Shown: piece by piece, positions 33,056 through 43,784 of the stretch
Layout: every line of letters starts with the position of its first letter
Position numbering within the stretch: position 1 is the stretch's first letter
Assembly (NCBI GenBank): GCA_012184525.1
Contig: WOFQ01000027.1
Span: 248,001-312,000 of the forward strand
Reading direction: 5' to 3'
From: Xenoacremonium recifei
Lineage: Eukaryota > Ascomycota > Sordariomycetes > Hypocreales > Nectriaceae
DNA: 64,000 nt
Notes under the pieces: generated by a model
Seen by the model: only the letters and a program-made list of their open reading frames with translations
What the model was told of the DNA's origin: nothing
Database searches by the model: none
Made by a program: the position numbers and the translations under genes

Positions 33056-35467
33056 GGCGATTCGAGTCAAGGCGTTGTCTGTCTTCGAGGGGCTGGCGGG
33101 CGGGTTTGGTGTTGAGGGAAAGCTGGGCTGGGTTCCCTTCTTCGGATCGGCCGTTCTGGGGGTCTCAGGCCTTTTATCAGAACGGACGGGCTGTCAATTG
33201 ATCGAGTGGATGGTTGGATGGATGGACGGACAGCCCAGGGTTGCTTGCTCCTCCTGTCTCACTCACACCAGGGACCTGCTCCGGGGACTTCTGGGCTGGG
33301 CTGGTAAGCTTGGGGTAGGGTAGGTTTCTCCTGATCCAGGCGCGCGATGGATGGAGCGTTGGAGGAGCACGCGCGCGAACAGGGCTGGCTGCTACTACCT
33401 CCAATTGACTTACAGCTTACCTACAGTGTCTGGCACCTGCTGGACAGTGGTAATCTGCTGCCATCCCGTCCGCTCTGCCACAGTGTCGGCACAAAGTGTG
33501 ACGTTACATACGGCTAGGATCGAATACGGGATAGAGGCAGAGCGGGAGCCCGCCAGCCAGCATCCCAGGGTCAGCATTTGCCAGCATTTGCCAGCCCATG
33601 CGGGGGAAAAAAGTGGACGGGGGTTGAAGCCGGGAGCCTCTTTGGGGCGGCGTGGATGCTGATCAGAAGCCATCCTCGGGGCTTCCACGGTTGAGCCCCC
33701 CGGAACCCCCTGGTCACTGTGCAGTGGAATATCGCCTCCAGCTGCTCGAATCCCCATGGGCAAGACAAGCTCTCGCGGTCTCGAATGCTCGGACATGGAG
33801 TTGCTGGGCAGCTTGGCCGTGTCTGCTGAGTGTTGTTGTTGTCCTTGTCTTGGCTCTGCACTGCGCTCGCCCAGCACTGCAACTGTGCTTCTTGGCCGAC
33901 AAGCAAGTCATCGGCCCGTCATGTAACCATTGCGAGGAACGTTATCTCTTGTGCCGATTGCCCAGCTAGCTGATCTGCTAACGTGCCCGTACCTGAGCCG
34001 CCGCCGTTGAAGAAGCACGCTGGCTGCCAGCCCCGAGATACGAGCCCCCCGGACGAGGCACGTGAGCTGGAGATAACGCCCTGGACCCTGGATCCACTGG
34101 CAGGATGACTCTTGCAACTCAACTTTCATCAACCTCGTGCAGAGATAGGCAGGATCACGGCTGACCGAGCAGATCCCTCGTTTCGAGGTGGAGGCGCTGC
34201 CTCAACCGTTGCCCTTCCTGCACAAGGCTGAGCTGCCACATGCCGGCTCGCATCACAATCACCAAGCAGGGGCATTTTTAGAAGCGCGAGCTTATCATCG
34301 GACATTGATTGCATGTCAGGCCATGGGCCATCCCGGCCGATTAGCCCAAGACGCTCGGCCGCCGGAACGTTACTTAGTTGCCCTTCGCCCCGTGTGCTGT
34401 GATTTGATAACCGCCTCGGCACATTCGAGCATTAGCTGGCCTAGTGACCACACCTGCCAGGCCTATTAAAAGCTGCCCCCGGTCGGATCACGTTACTCTG
34501 GTAGCACTGGCGATGGACGCGTCCAGGTCGAACGGGCCAATTGTTCACCAGCGTTGGGGCTGCCAGCTCGACTCCTTCGTCGGGGCCAACTTCAGGTAGC
34601 ATTGGGCCTGAGGCGAGAGCAAACACCAGACGATAATGAACGATGGCGAGGTCTCGGCCTGCCCCTCCCCCTCCATCCCTCCGCCAGATTGATACGTGTG
34701 TGCACGCGACCTGGCGGGCGCTGAGCAATCATACAGTACTAGAGGCAGGATCATGCTATCTCGGTGGCTGCCGTTTCGTATCGTCGTGAGGACCAGAGAA
34801 ACAGAGAAACGACAAACGAAAAGATCGAATCACCCCAGAACGAGATGCCAGGGATCTCGCCGCACCCACTCCAACTCCGTCCAGGCGCATCCAGGGTCCC
34901 GGATCCTTTCCCGGCACCCAATCATGGGTCAACACGGAATATTAACTGAAAGGAATCGCATTAACACTCCCAATCACCTCTGCGCTTGTCAAATTATGTA
35001 CCGTTGCTGGGTGTCATCTATCTTAAACTGCGGTCACACACACTGTCACACTCGCCCCCTTTCTCTGGCTATAGGCCAGGCAATCACTCTATAGGTGCTT
35101 GGCAAGACAATCAGTCAGCACTCTCGAAGAATTCCACCGAGATGGGCAAACACGAGAAAGCATATCCCTTGTAGACTTCCGTGCGGCACAGGCCGATCCT
35201 GATGGAGCCCTCCCGTGAGACTCCATGCCCCCAGGATCACCGTATCAGAATAAGCACTGCCTATACGGAGCACGGTGGACACTCCCAGCACAGTCATGCA
35301 TGCAACCCGGGGATATATCACGTGGATGTATACCGTGCCCTTCAAGCAGTCAGATAGGGTGGGTTTCCTCGATTCATAGGTCCCTAGCTCTAAGTAGGCC
35401 TGTCTCCCGGGGTACCTCGAGGAGCATCGTTGTCGCATAGGTTCTCCAGGTTCTTGACACGCAAGCC
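33056..35467. other. Large gene-free stretch, boundary of the cluster
   Basis: 2.4 kb with only short open frames in both directions, no splice-supported exons, no domain motif and no transposon. It separates the conserved block (to 33055) from the biosynthetic cluster (from 35468). CT/AG-rich blocks are present but no perfect repeat was seen. Confidence 0.55.
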
Positions 35468-36837
35468 ATGCCCTCCATTGAGTCCACGTTTGAGTCGGCC
35501 GTTGCCGAAAGGGTCATTCCGGGAGCCGTAGTAGCCGCAAGCAGTACCGATGGTTCGTATTAAGAAACACGATCTCCCGTCAGCCAAGTGCTCGGGTTTT
35601 CGACTCGTGTTAGTCGGCTTGCCACTAACGTTGCACCACCATCAACAGGTCTATACAAGTACGCCAAGTCTTTCGGCGTACGCTCCTTAAAGGATGGCGA
35701 AGAGCCTCAACCATTGGAGACGGATGCTATTCTCTGGATGGGATCCTGCACCAAGCTCCTTACTGCTATTGCTGCCCTCCAGTGTGTAGACCGTGGCCAC
35801 TTCACTCTCGATGAGGATGTTACTCGACTATTGCCAGAGTTAAAGGACATTGAAGTCCAAGTACCCGCAAAGGATGGAGAGGGGGGGCCAACATTGGTGA
35901 AAGCAAAGAACAAAATCACACTACGGTTCGTTCTTGTTTGAAAGCTTGTGGTGGCGAATACTCATGTGTTCCCAGCCATCTCCTCACTCATACGTCAGGA
36001 CTCAGCTACACCAAGTTTGGTCAACTAAGTCTCCCTCTTATAGACCGGTGTATTTCACCGCTCCTCTTTGAACCAGGAGAGGGCTTTATATACGGGAGTA
36101 CGTCATCATATCCTTTCTATTTTCTTATACCATTCCCTGCGAACTGACTTGTGATAGCTGGAACCGACTTCGCCGGTCTCATGGTTGAGCGTGTCACTAG
36201 CGCCACACTTGAACACTACATACAGCAGCACGTCGCCGCCCCTTTGGGCATCGAGTCCGTTTGCTTCCATCCCCAAGCATACCCCGAGATCTATCGCCGA
36301 ATTGGAGACGTTAGTATTCGAAAAGAGAAGCTCGGTAAAGTAGAATACACACCTGACAGGATATGGCCAATCGATATGGCAGATGAGAGTGGAGGGTCTG
36401 GGGCTTATGCGACTATCGTCGAGTACCAAAAGATACTGCACAGCATCACTGCTAATGACGGTGTACTCCTCCCAAATCATTCAGTAGACGAGCTCTTTCG
36501 ACCAGACCTCAACCCCCTCGTTCGAGACGGTGTCAAGAACGTTTTGAAGAACGAAACAGTGAACAACATCTACGGAGGATTGCCCAAAGACACGGATGTT
36601 AGCTACGCTATGGGTGGGATGGTCGTGTTAGAAGATCTTCCTGGCCGAAGACCGAAAGGTACGCTGCACTGGGGAGCGCTGCTGAATATCTTCTTCTGGA
36701 TGGATCGGACGAACGGCGTGAGCGGTATCTACGGGAGTCAGGTCTATCCTGCAGGTGATCCGCAGTGTCTTGGTCTCTTTGCTGAGTTCGAGAGGAAGAC
36801 GTATGAGGCATACCGGGCTATGAAAGGTAAAGTGTGA
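35468..36837 (+). CDS. Beta-lactamase-family transesterase (LovD-like)
   Basis: Four exons, 35468-35552, 35649-35925, 35976-36097 and 36158-36837, close in phase to 387 residues. Donors are GTTCGT (twice) and GTACGT; acceptors are CAG, CAG and TAG. The class C beta-lactamase signature is WMGSCTKLLTAIAAL (S61-x-x-K64, nucleophile and base), a downstream THTSGLSYTKF loop, and the likely general-base Tyr160 in FIYGTGTDFAG, matching the S/K/Y triad of LovD-type acyltransferases. Such enzymes move acyl groups from a polyketide synthase carrier protein or CoA to an acceptor; others are esterases. Its position next to a highly reducing synthase makes an acyl-transfer role plausible. First gene of the cluster, 278 bp from the convergent methyltransferase. 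Confidence 0.82.
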
Positions 36838-37115
36838 GGTACAAATTCGCTGGGCGCGCACAAGCTCTGCCATGCACGAGTGGCAAGGACTCAAGTCTTC
36901 CTACATAGAATAGATATATATATACACGGCTACAACGACGTACGGTGTGCGTAAAGTATCCTAGTTTTCGTAGTGTTCATACATGACCAAGTAAAAAGAT
37001 CTATCGAAAAGACGCCAGAAGGGCATCAAAGTGTTCTTCATTGGTCGCTTCTATTCTAGCATCTATTACCCAAGGCATTGAGGCCGTACTCTGTACGGTA
37101 GAGATAACACAGAGG

Positions 37116-38072
37116 CTAGTTTGCGTCACGTTTCTTCCTTACTACAAATTGCATCTCAGAACGAAGATACAAGTCACCATCCAGCTCCTCCATCGACTTC
37201 TTGACAACTTCGTTGACATGCTCCGTGGTTAACCCGTTTGAACCGTCCTTAACGATGAAAGGTAGCATAGCCGTGCAGGCTCCCGAGAGGAATGCTTTGC
37301 CCTGGCTACGAACCTTTTCAAAGTCGTGGTAGTGGTCCGTCGGGAAAACCTCCATGGCAACTTCTTCCAAGTCATATTTATCACAGAGACCTGGTAGCTG
37401 GAGCGGTCCCGGATACAGGGTTTTCTTGTATGCGTCGAGGAAGTAGTCTACGGCTTCGCGGGTCGCGGCGTTGGGAGCTCCGATCTTGGAGTTGAAGACT
37501 TGGAGACTGGAGTGGACAGGCTCGATCCATTGGAGATATCCTCCTGGCTCTTTGCATCATTAATGAGTCTTCTTTGAAGTATCAAGGTCAAGCATACTTA
37601 GCAACGTGCTCACGTTCTTCACGGCTGCATCCCAATCATCCCCTCTTAGACCAGCGGTAATCAGTCTTACGGCGACGATATCAAACGTGCCATGATACTC
37701 TTCGGGGAAAGCCACGGTGACATTGTGCTCATGCAAAGAAACATTTGATGGACGAGCCTCAACGGGAGGAAACTGAGCGGCCGAGATATCGAAGCCATAG
37801 AATTGCGTCTCGGCTGGAAGGGTCTGGGCTAAGTCAAGCAGCCATATCGCCGTACCAGTGGCAACGTCGGCGATTCGCAGGCCAGGTTTGTCAGTTGAAA
37901 TTGACGGATGGACGGTGCAGCCCAGCAGGCTCTTCAGCCAGTCATGCTGCTCGATCAGTCTGCGTTTGCATCAGTCAACCGCGGTATAGCCTTTCTGGCC
38001 TCACGTTCCAGGCTGGGCAGACCTGGCGGACTCTCGGGCGTCTCTATTCAGAAGATACTTGGAGTCGGACAT
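37116..38072 (-). CDS. SAM-dependent methyltransferase (cluster)
   Basis: Three exons, 38072-38023, 37959-37598 and 37549-37116, close in phase to 281 residues. The start MSDSKYLLNRDARESARLIE is typical of a large fungal methyltransferase group (UMTA/LaeA-like relatives). Motif I is LRIADVATGTAIWLLDLA, followed by FYGFDISAAQFP, FDIVAVRLITAGLRG and PGGYLQWIEP. Introns of 63 and 48 bp have donors GTCTGC and GTATGC. These enzymes methylate small molecules, commonly on oxygen, and are frequent in secondary-metabolite clusters. The substrate is unknown; carboxyl or hydroxyl methylation of the polyketide is inference. LaeA-type global regulation is less likely because the protein lacks a long N-terminal extension. 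Confidence 0.8.
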
Positions 38073-38936
38073 TTCGAAAGCTCGGTCTAGCTCGGTCGGT
38101 CGGTGGTGGCGGGCGCTAGCAGTGACTGACACCGGATGGCTCGCGATTTGGAGGGCTAATTAGTGCTATATCTCCCTACCACATGCCAAGGGCATGGCAG
38201 CCATTTCAGCGAACGCTCCCCAGATCGGTTGGTTAGAGGTCAGCTATCGGAGGTAACCTTACTGGATGCTGGACAGGGGTGGCTTCAGGTGGGTGGGCAG
38301 GCACATGGAGAGCTTCTCTGTTGGGAATAGCAGCACGAGTCACTCAGCGGGTGGGAAAGCTTGAGGCAATCCTACGGCGCGGGGTAAGAGGTAACGTAGT
38401 GTGTGGGAGAGACAAGACGCGCTGTATATGCCCAGACACGGCGTTCTACAGCGCTTTATCAGCCACCACCAGATGCACTCCAGTAACGGCCCTGTAAGCT
38501 CATCCTGATCCTGACACCCCGGCTCAGCGGCTGTGGAGACAACTCTCCCTGTGACAATCACATCGTGTCCTGAGGTTAATTGTCAACTTTCCGAGCTTCA
38601 CCGATCCAAGTCTCCGGGATGCGACGAGGCGCTCCACGGGAGAGTGCTTGCGGATCTGATGGAGTCGACATACACCATCACAGCCTATAACAGGAAGGTT
38701 GCGAGACTTGTCAATAACTGACCCGTTTTAACAAAGCTGATCCGTTATCTTACTGTGTGTTGACTTGCCTAAGATAAGGGCACAACTGTAACATCTCTCC
38801 TGCAGACATGGGGCAGCAATTCAGAGGCATCCAGCAACTAACACGTTGTACATACACCTCAAAGGATAGTCACCATGAGCCACAATGACTCCGAGACACG
38901 AGCACACCTCCTTGCCTACCATAGGCTGACTGACAG
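38073..38936. other. Intergenic, no gene recognised
   Basis: 864 bp, promoter of the methyltransferase and 3' region of the glycosyltransferase gene. Small open frames with no motif. Confidence 0.5.
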
Positions 38937-40121
38937 CTACTCGACCACCTCCAGCACGCCCGCTTCCAACACTCCCCCGCCACACTTCACAGGCAACGGC
39001 TCAAGGATCCGAGTCTGCTCTAGATGCACACTGCCCCATCTGAGATAAGCCGCATAAGTCCCCGGGGCGATATCCGCGTCTGCGTTTTCCGGCAGATCCC
39101 ACAGCTTTGATAGGTGCACCATGCGGTTGTTCTTGAGTCCATGGGAAAGCTTCATCGTCGAGGCGCGGGCCAGCAGCGCCTGGACCATGGCCTCGGCCTC
39201 TGCATCCGGCTCAACACCCTCTCGCGGCCGGGCAAGCAGATCATACTGTCTTTGTCCGTCGAAGCCACACATGATCTGCGCCAAGAAGGTCTCCTGAACG
39301 GGCATCACGAAAGCGTGCTGCGTCCAGTATGCAGGGCCGTCGAAGCCGTCGGCAGGATCGCGCAGCATGCGGATGCGCTTGAAGGCCAAGGCATGGGCGA
39401 CGTAATCGTTCATCAGCGCGTTGTCGATGCCGTACTTCTCCTGTAAGTCCACTGGTACCTGAACCTTCTTCACCTGGCGCAGCAGAGGATGGTCCTGCAG
39501 CCCGATGCAGTCCTTCTGTCCACGCCAAAGCTCGAGATAGATGTCGTGCCAGCGGCGGATGAAACCGTTGCCCCTCTTGGTGGCGACGAAACCATTCATG
39601 ATCACGTCGTTCCCGGGCTCGGTTCCAGGGGCGAACCCTGCAATCTTGTATGGGGTAGTGGGATCTTCGAGTGCTCGCCAGCAGATATCCTCCATGTGTC
39701 TGAACAGCATAGTCCCGGCATCCATCCAGACACCGCCGTAGTGGTACAGCAAAGGGAGGCGCACCACGTCACCGCTGTGAGCGCCTACGTAAGGGCCAGT
39801 CATTGTCCGGCTGCTGAAGGCATCGTGGAACTCGTGGGAGTCCAAGAACTCCTTGACATTGACAGGCGACCCCTCCACATGGTCCAGTACTCGGACTGTC
39901 CAGTCTGGTCCAAGTCGCCGCACCCATCCAACAACATTTCGCCTTACATAGGGTCGCATTTCCAAGAACCCTGTGTCCCAGAATGTCCAGACGTTCTTGT
40001 CTGAGGTGATAGGCTGGAACTGAAGGAGTGTTGAGATGATATCCTCATCCGATCGAGGGTCCAGCCTCTCGGTCGGAATCTTCACCAACTCCGGTGTCTC
40101 TGTAAAGGATGGCGATGCCAT
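38937..40121 (-). CDS. GT32-type glycosyltransferase (capsular polysaccharide synthesis-like)
   Basis: Single exon, 394 residues. It begins with a soluble region and no signal peptide. The family signature is VWTFWDTGFLEMRPYVRR near residue 43 and, in the sugar-binding part, SGDVVRLPLLYHYGGVWMD followed by AGT, the position of the DxD loop of GT32 (Caps_synth-like) enzymes, although the exact DxD reads DAG. This family includes alpha-mannosyl- and other hexosyltransferases. In fungi it occurs in glycolipid and secondary-metabolite clusters as well as in the Golgi; lack of an anchor here suggests a soluble or peripheral enzyme acting on a small molecule. The donor sugar cannot be told. The 621-bp divergent spacer with the hydrolase gene suggests shared regulation. 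Confidence 0.78.
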   Translation of the reverse strand: MASPSFTETPELVKIPTERLDPRSDEDIISTLLQFQPITSDKNVWTFWDTGFLEMRPYVRRNVVGWVRRLGPDWTVRVLDHVEGSPVNVKEFLDSHEFHDAFSSRTMTGPYVGAHSGDVVRLPLLYHYGGVWMDAGTMLFRHMEDICWRALEDPTTPYKIAGFAPGTEPGNDVIMNGFVATKRGNGFIRRWHDIYLELWRGQKDCIGLQDHPLLRQVKKVQVPVDLQEKYGIDNALMNDYVAHALAFKRIRMLRDPADGFDGPAYWTQHAFVMPVQETFLAQIMCGFDGQRQYDLLARPREGVEPDAEAEAMVQALLARASTMKLSHGLKNNRMVHLSKLWDLPENADADIAPGTYAAYLRWGSVHLEQTRILEPLPVKCGGGVLEAGVLEVVE

Positions 40122-40742
40122 GGTGGGATGGTGACTAAAGACAGTATCAGAAATGTCTACGCCCGCACAGATGACTCAAGACTTCGTAATCCCAAACTGG
40201 TATTAGAGTGATGATTGGAGGGGGCTCTGTACCTAATCGGGGACAATAGGAATGGCTCGGCAGATAGGGTTGGGTAAACAGATAGTAGTATGGCCATTGG
40301 GACTGGCTTGAGATCAGATCCTCCTTGTATAGTTACCTTCGGTTGACGATCTGCCGTGATGGAACGGGGCGAGGATTCAGGCGTAAGACGATAAGCTGAA
40401 TGCTTACGACCCATCGGACTAGGATGATCGTTTCCGGAAGATCAAAAAGACGTTACGTAGTACTTCGGCAGTATTACATACGAAATCTAATATTATCTAT
40501 TATTCGTGATCCTTTCATATGTATAGTACTATATCGGTTGCATAGTGCATACAGGTGGGACTCGTTGGGTTCAGGATATAGTTCTACGCCATGGGGGTGG
40601 TCCTTTCAGCTGTCTAAGAACAGCTCTGCAAATGTTTCCTGGGCTTTTTGTTTACTCTCGTCCTTAGAGCTACGCTGTCACAATTGTTTGCCTTGTGCTC
40701 CCAGTCCTCAGATCGTCCAGCTTTCGATTCAGACGCCCTCCA
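40122..40742. promoter_or_regulatory. Divergent promoter of glycosyltransferase and hydrolase genes
   Basis: 621 bp between two head-to-head cluster genes. AT-rich middle part (40480-40545). I cannot assign a regulator site; no clear CCG-N-CGG palindrome was seen. Confidence 0.45.
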
Positions 40743-41622
40743 ATGGCAAAAATGAGGAAGTTCCTTTGCCTACCGGGAGCCCTAACAAATGCTCAAGTAA
40801 GTATGCTCATTCATACCTACTGTTTGAGTATTGATCTGACGCAGCCTGTGCACAGACAATGAGTGTTCAATTAGGTATTTACCTAACTACTTCGGCTGTG
40901 TCGCGAATGCAAACTCATAACGTCCAGGTCCCATTGTGAACGAGCTTGAATCGGACAAGAGTGCAACATTTCACTTCACACAAGGAACCATTGAGGAGAA
41001 TCCGCCCGAGGATATTGCTTTCTGGTTTGGAACACCACCTCATCTACGCTTCTTCAAGTACGAGGCTGGTGTCGAGCCGCTGTCAATCCTCAATGGGCTG
41101 CGAGACTTCGAGCACGACGGAACTCCAGAGGAAGCGATGCGAGAATTCCTTGGCGATGACAGCGCACCCCTACGAACAGATGTCCGAAGAATGCTCGATG
41201 ACCTCTATCGAACGATTGACGAACACGGCCCTTTTTACGGCGTAATTGGATACTCTGAGGGGGCAACTGTCGCCGCAACGCTCATCGTTGACGACCTCAA
41301 GCGGCGACAGGCTCAAGGCCTGGGGAGCTCTTTCGAGTGTGCCGTCTTCTTGCATGGCTGGCCGCCTCTCGCGACAGAAGGCCAGAGCACGCTGCTGCTA
41401 TCAGATGAGGTCGGCGAGCTCATCAGCATCCCAACATTTCACGTGGTGGGCGCATCGGACCCGTACCTAGTGGGATCAATGGCATTGTACAGCGTTTGTG
41501 ACAGCGATACTGCAGTCATGTTTGATCACGGCAAGGGCCACATGGTTCCTCGGGAGTCTGTCACCGTCAAAGAATTGTCGGACCGCTTGAGGAGCTTCTG
41601 GGAGGAGATGGAGGAAGAATAG
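40743..41622 (+). CDS. FSH1-family serine hydrolase (LovG-like thioesterase)
   Basis: Three exons, 40743-40796, 40856-40874 (only 19 nt) and 40928-41622, close in phase to 255 residues; a second ATG at 40752 gives a start (MRKFLCLPGALTNAQ) closer to the family. The alpha/beta-hydrolase nucleophile elbow is IGYSEGATVA (Ser near residue 134), the acid is in VVGASDPYL and the His in HGKGHMVP. Fungal FSH1-like proteins next to highly reducing synthases, such as LovG, hydrolyse the finished chain from the carrier protein and edit stalled chains. Here it lies beside the synthase lacking a thioesterase domain, so the same role is inferred. The start motif reads LPG rather than the usual LHG. Confidence 0.85.
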
Positions 41623-42261
41623 AGTCACGTGGGGGAAAGATGTTACGTTACGAAGCGAGCATAGAGACCCTGGCTGCATATAAATTAAATACGGAGTAGG
41701 CCTACGGAGTAGAATATGCTCACATTGCAGATAACAGATCTAGATAGGATCCTATCCGGATACTTTCTTCAATAGTAGGGCTCAACATGTAATAACAAAA
41801 TTGCCTACCCTACATATGAGCTCTATTCACAATTGCCGAGCAGTTATCAAGCAATCATCGAGTCAATGGCGTGACCGAGTGTTATTTTCGCATGTTCTAT
41901 TCTCAACACGAAAGTCCCCTTTACCGGGAAGTTTACACTGTCCGTATAGGGTTTCTCTTCGTATCCTAGATCCACTTCATAGCTTCGCATATAAGTGACC
42001 CATTGATCTTCGTATGCATGCATGTTTTTGACTGTAAGCGATCCTAACCATAGTTCCACCAGCTGGTACAGTACGGTACTTTGTGAAAGGTATTTCTTTG
42101 TACCTTTCAGGTACCCGTAACATACATATCGGCTCCCAGTTGGGACAACGGCCGTCCCCGACAGCTATAGTTGGCAATTGGCCTTAACAATTGACAATCT
42201 TCTTCGCGATCTTCTCCGGAACTTCTACATACCCTATAGACATTTGTTCTATATGGTTAAA
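41623..42261. other. Intergenic with TACGGAGTA direct repeat
   Basis: About 640 bp between two co-directional cluster genes. It contains two copies of TACGGAGTAG (41690 and 41703) around a TAGGCCTA palindrome; no other gene. Confidence 0.5.
41690..41712. repeat. Two copies of TACGGAGTAG
   Basis: Direct repeat 13 bp apart, with the palindrome TAGGCCTA between the copies. A related inverted repeat (ATACTCCG-CGGAGTAT) lies at 53851-53871. Confidence 0.8.
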
Positions 42262-43569
42262 ATGGCACAATACGAAGATTACACAATATCAGGACCGTCA
42301 TTCAATGTCAAGTTCTCTCCCGTCGACCAGGTAACTCCTCCAGTCTACTCAAGGAGAGTTCTCATTTTCTCTCGACAGGATGATGGGCGAGAAGCAGCTG
42401 TCCTGGCTCTGAGATCAGGCCTCCAGAGAACTGTCAATGACATACCCATTCTGGCGGGCCAAATGGGACACACACCAAACGGCTGGACCGTAAAGACGGG
42501 AAAAGCCCTCCTCAGAGTGAAACAATTAGACATGAGTTTCGCTGAACTTGAGTCCAACAAATTTTCTGAAAGAATGCTCCCCGCTGATGTCATTTCGACT
42601 GTCCCAACACTGGCAGACCCCCAGAATGAATGGCATGCTTGTCGCATCCAGGCGAACTTCATTCGTGGTGGACTGCTGCTTGTCATATCCATCAATCATG
42701 CAACAATGGATGGATATGGGATTACAAAAGCAACAGAAGCACTTGCTAGAAACTGCCACGTCGATGAAGCTGGGCTACCAACCCAACCTCTCACCTTCGA
42801 TCGCTCACCTTTCATGAATTGTGAAGGCAAAGGGGATGTCGAAAGGTTAGCTGCCTACAGCGTTGTCACCGGCCCATCAAAATTTGGTGCTCTTTCAACG
42901 AGCATAACTACGATAACCTATGGCATATCCATTCCCTCCCTAAAGGTGCTGAAAATCGCCGCATCTCCTAGCGAGGGTTGGATCACTTCACACGACGCTG
43001 TCAATGCATTGTGCTGGCGGGCGCATGCAAGAGGTCGTCATCAGGCTAAGATCATCTCAGACGATGATATAGCGAGATTCGCCTTTCCGGTGGACTTCAG
43101 GAGATTGATGAACCCACCAATCACCCCTCACTACATCGGAAATGCCGTTCTCATGACAAAGGTTGAGCTTCCCGTCAAGACCTTGCTCGGCCCAGATGGA
43201 CTCAGCATTGCTGCTGCTACAATTCGTGCTGGCGTCAGAGAGATAGACACAGCATACGTTGAGAACTTCATCGCTGTCGCCAAGTCCCTTGAAACACCTG
43301 GACAGTTGAAGATCAATCTGAAACTGGAGCATCCTGAGACGGGATTTGGATCGACATCCTACAAGAGCTTCACGCACAGCACCTTTGACTGGGATCCATG
43401 CTTGGGAAATTTTGAGAGGTTTAGGCTATCGTGGGGCGCTACTGGTGAAGGTATGAGCGTTGTCTTGCCAGTGTTGGGAGATGGGAGCTGGGAGGTTACG
43501 GTCACTTTGGAAGAAGCCCTTTTGGAATATCTGAAGAACGACGAGGAGTGGGACAAATACACGTCTTAG
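42262..43569 (+). CDS. BAHD-type acyltransferase (transferase family PF02458)
   Basis: Single exon, 435 residues from the ATG at 42262 (MAQYEDYTISGPSF); an ATG at 42253 is possible, and upstream only TTG is open. The active-site HxxxD motif is SINHATMDGYG near residue 172 (base His and structural Asp). The C-terminal DFGWG-type motif is altered to FDWDPCLG. The pattern (PILAGQMG, HACRIQANFIRGGLLLVI) resembles trichothecene 3-O-acetyltransferase relatives. BAHD enzymes use acyl-CoA donors to acylate hydroxyl or amine groups. It is a likely tailoring step (acetyl or longer acyl). The stop is 215 bp from the convergent polyketide synthase gene. Confidence 0.8.
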   Translation: MAQYEDYTISGPSFNVKFSPVDQVTPPVYSRRVLIFSRQDDGREAAVLALRSGLQRTVNDIPILAGQMGHTPNGWTVKTGKALLRVKQLDMSFAELESNKFSERMLPADVISTVPTLADPQNEWHACRIQANFIRGGLLLVISINHATMDGYGITKATEALARNCHVDEAGLPTQPLTFDRSPFMNCEGKGDVERLAAYSVVTGPSKFGALSTSITTITYGISIPSLKVLKIAASPSEGWITSHDAVNALCWRAHARGRHQAKIISDDDIARFAFPVDFRRLMNPPITPHYIGNAVLMTKVELPVKTLLGPDGLSIAAATIRAGVREIDTAYVENFIAVAKSLETPGQLKINLKLEHPETGFGSTSYKSFTHSTFDWDPCLGNFERFRLSWGATGEGMSVVLPVLGDGSWEVTVTLEEALLEYLKNDEEWDKYTS

Positions 43570-43784
43570 ACCATAGAACTTGCCCTTCCTTCCTCAAAGT
43601 GACGGCTACCAAGCTGTTTCACCAATAGTAGAAATTGTGCAACAGGAATCGTATTTTTTGGTATGTATTTGAGTCTTTGTATCTAAGTCTAGCTATACTG
43701 AGGCTGTTTTATCTATCTATCTAGGCATCAAGAGTCGCCTTCTAGATATATGTGCATTCATCCACCCCTTTCACACCGAGAATC

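Noticed and set aside
42178..42252. Longer N-terminus of the BAHD enzyme from 42178
   Set aside because: The codon is TTG, not ATG; the ATG at 42262 fits better.
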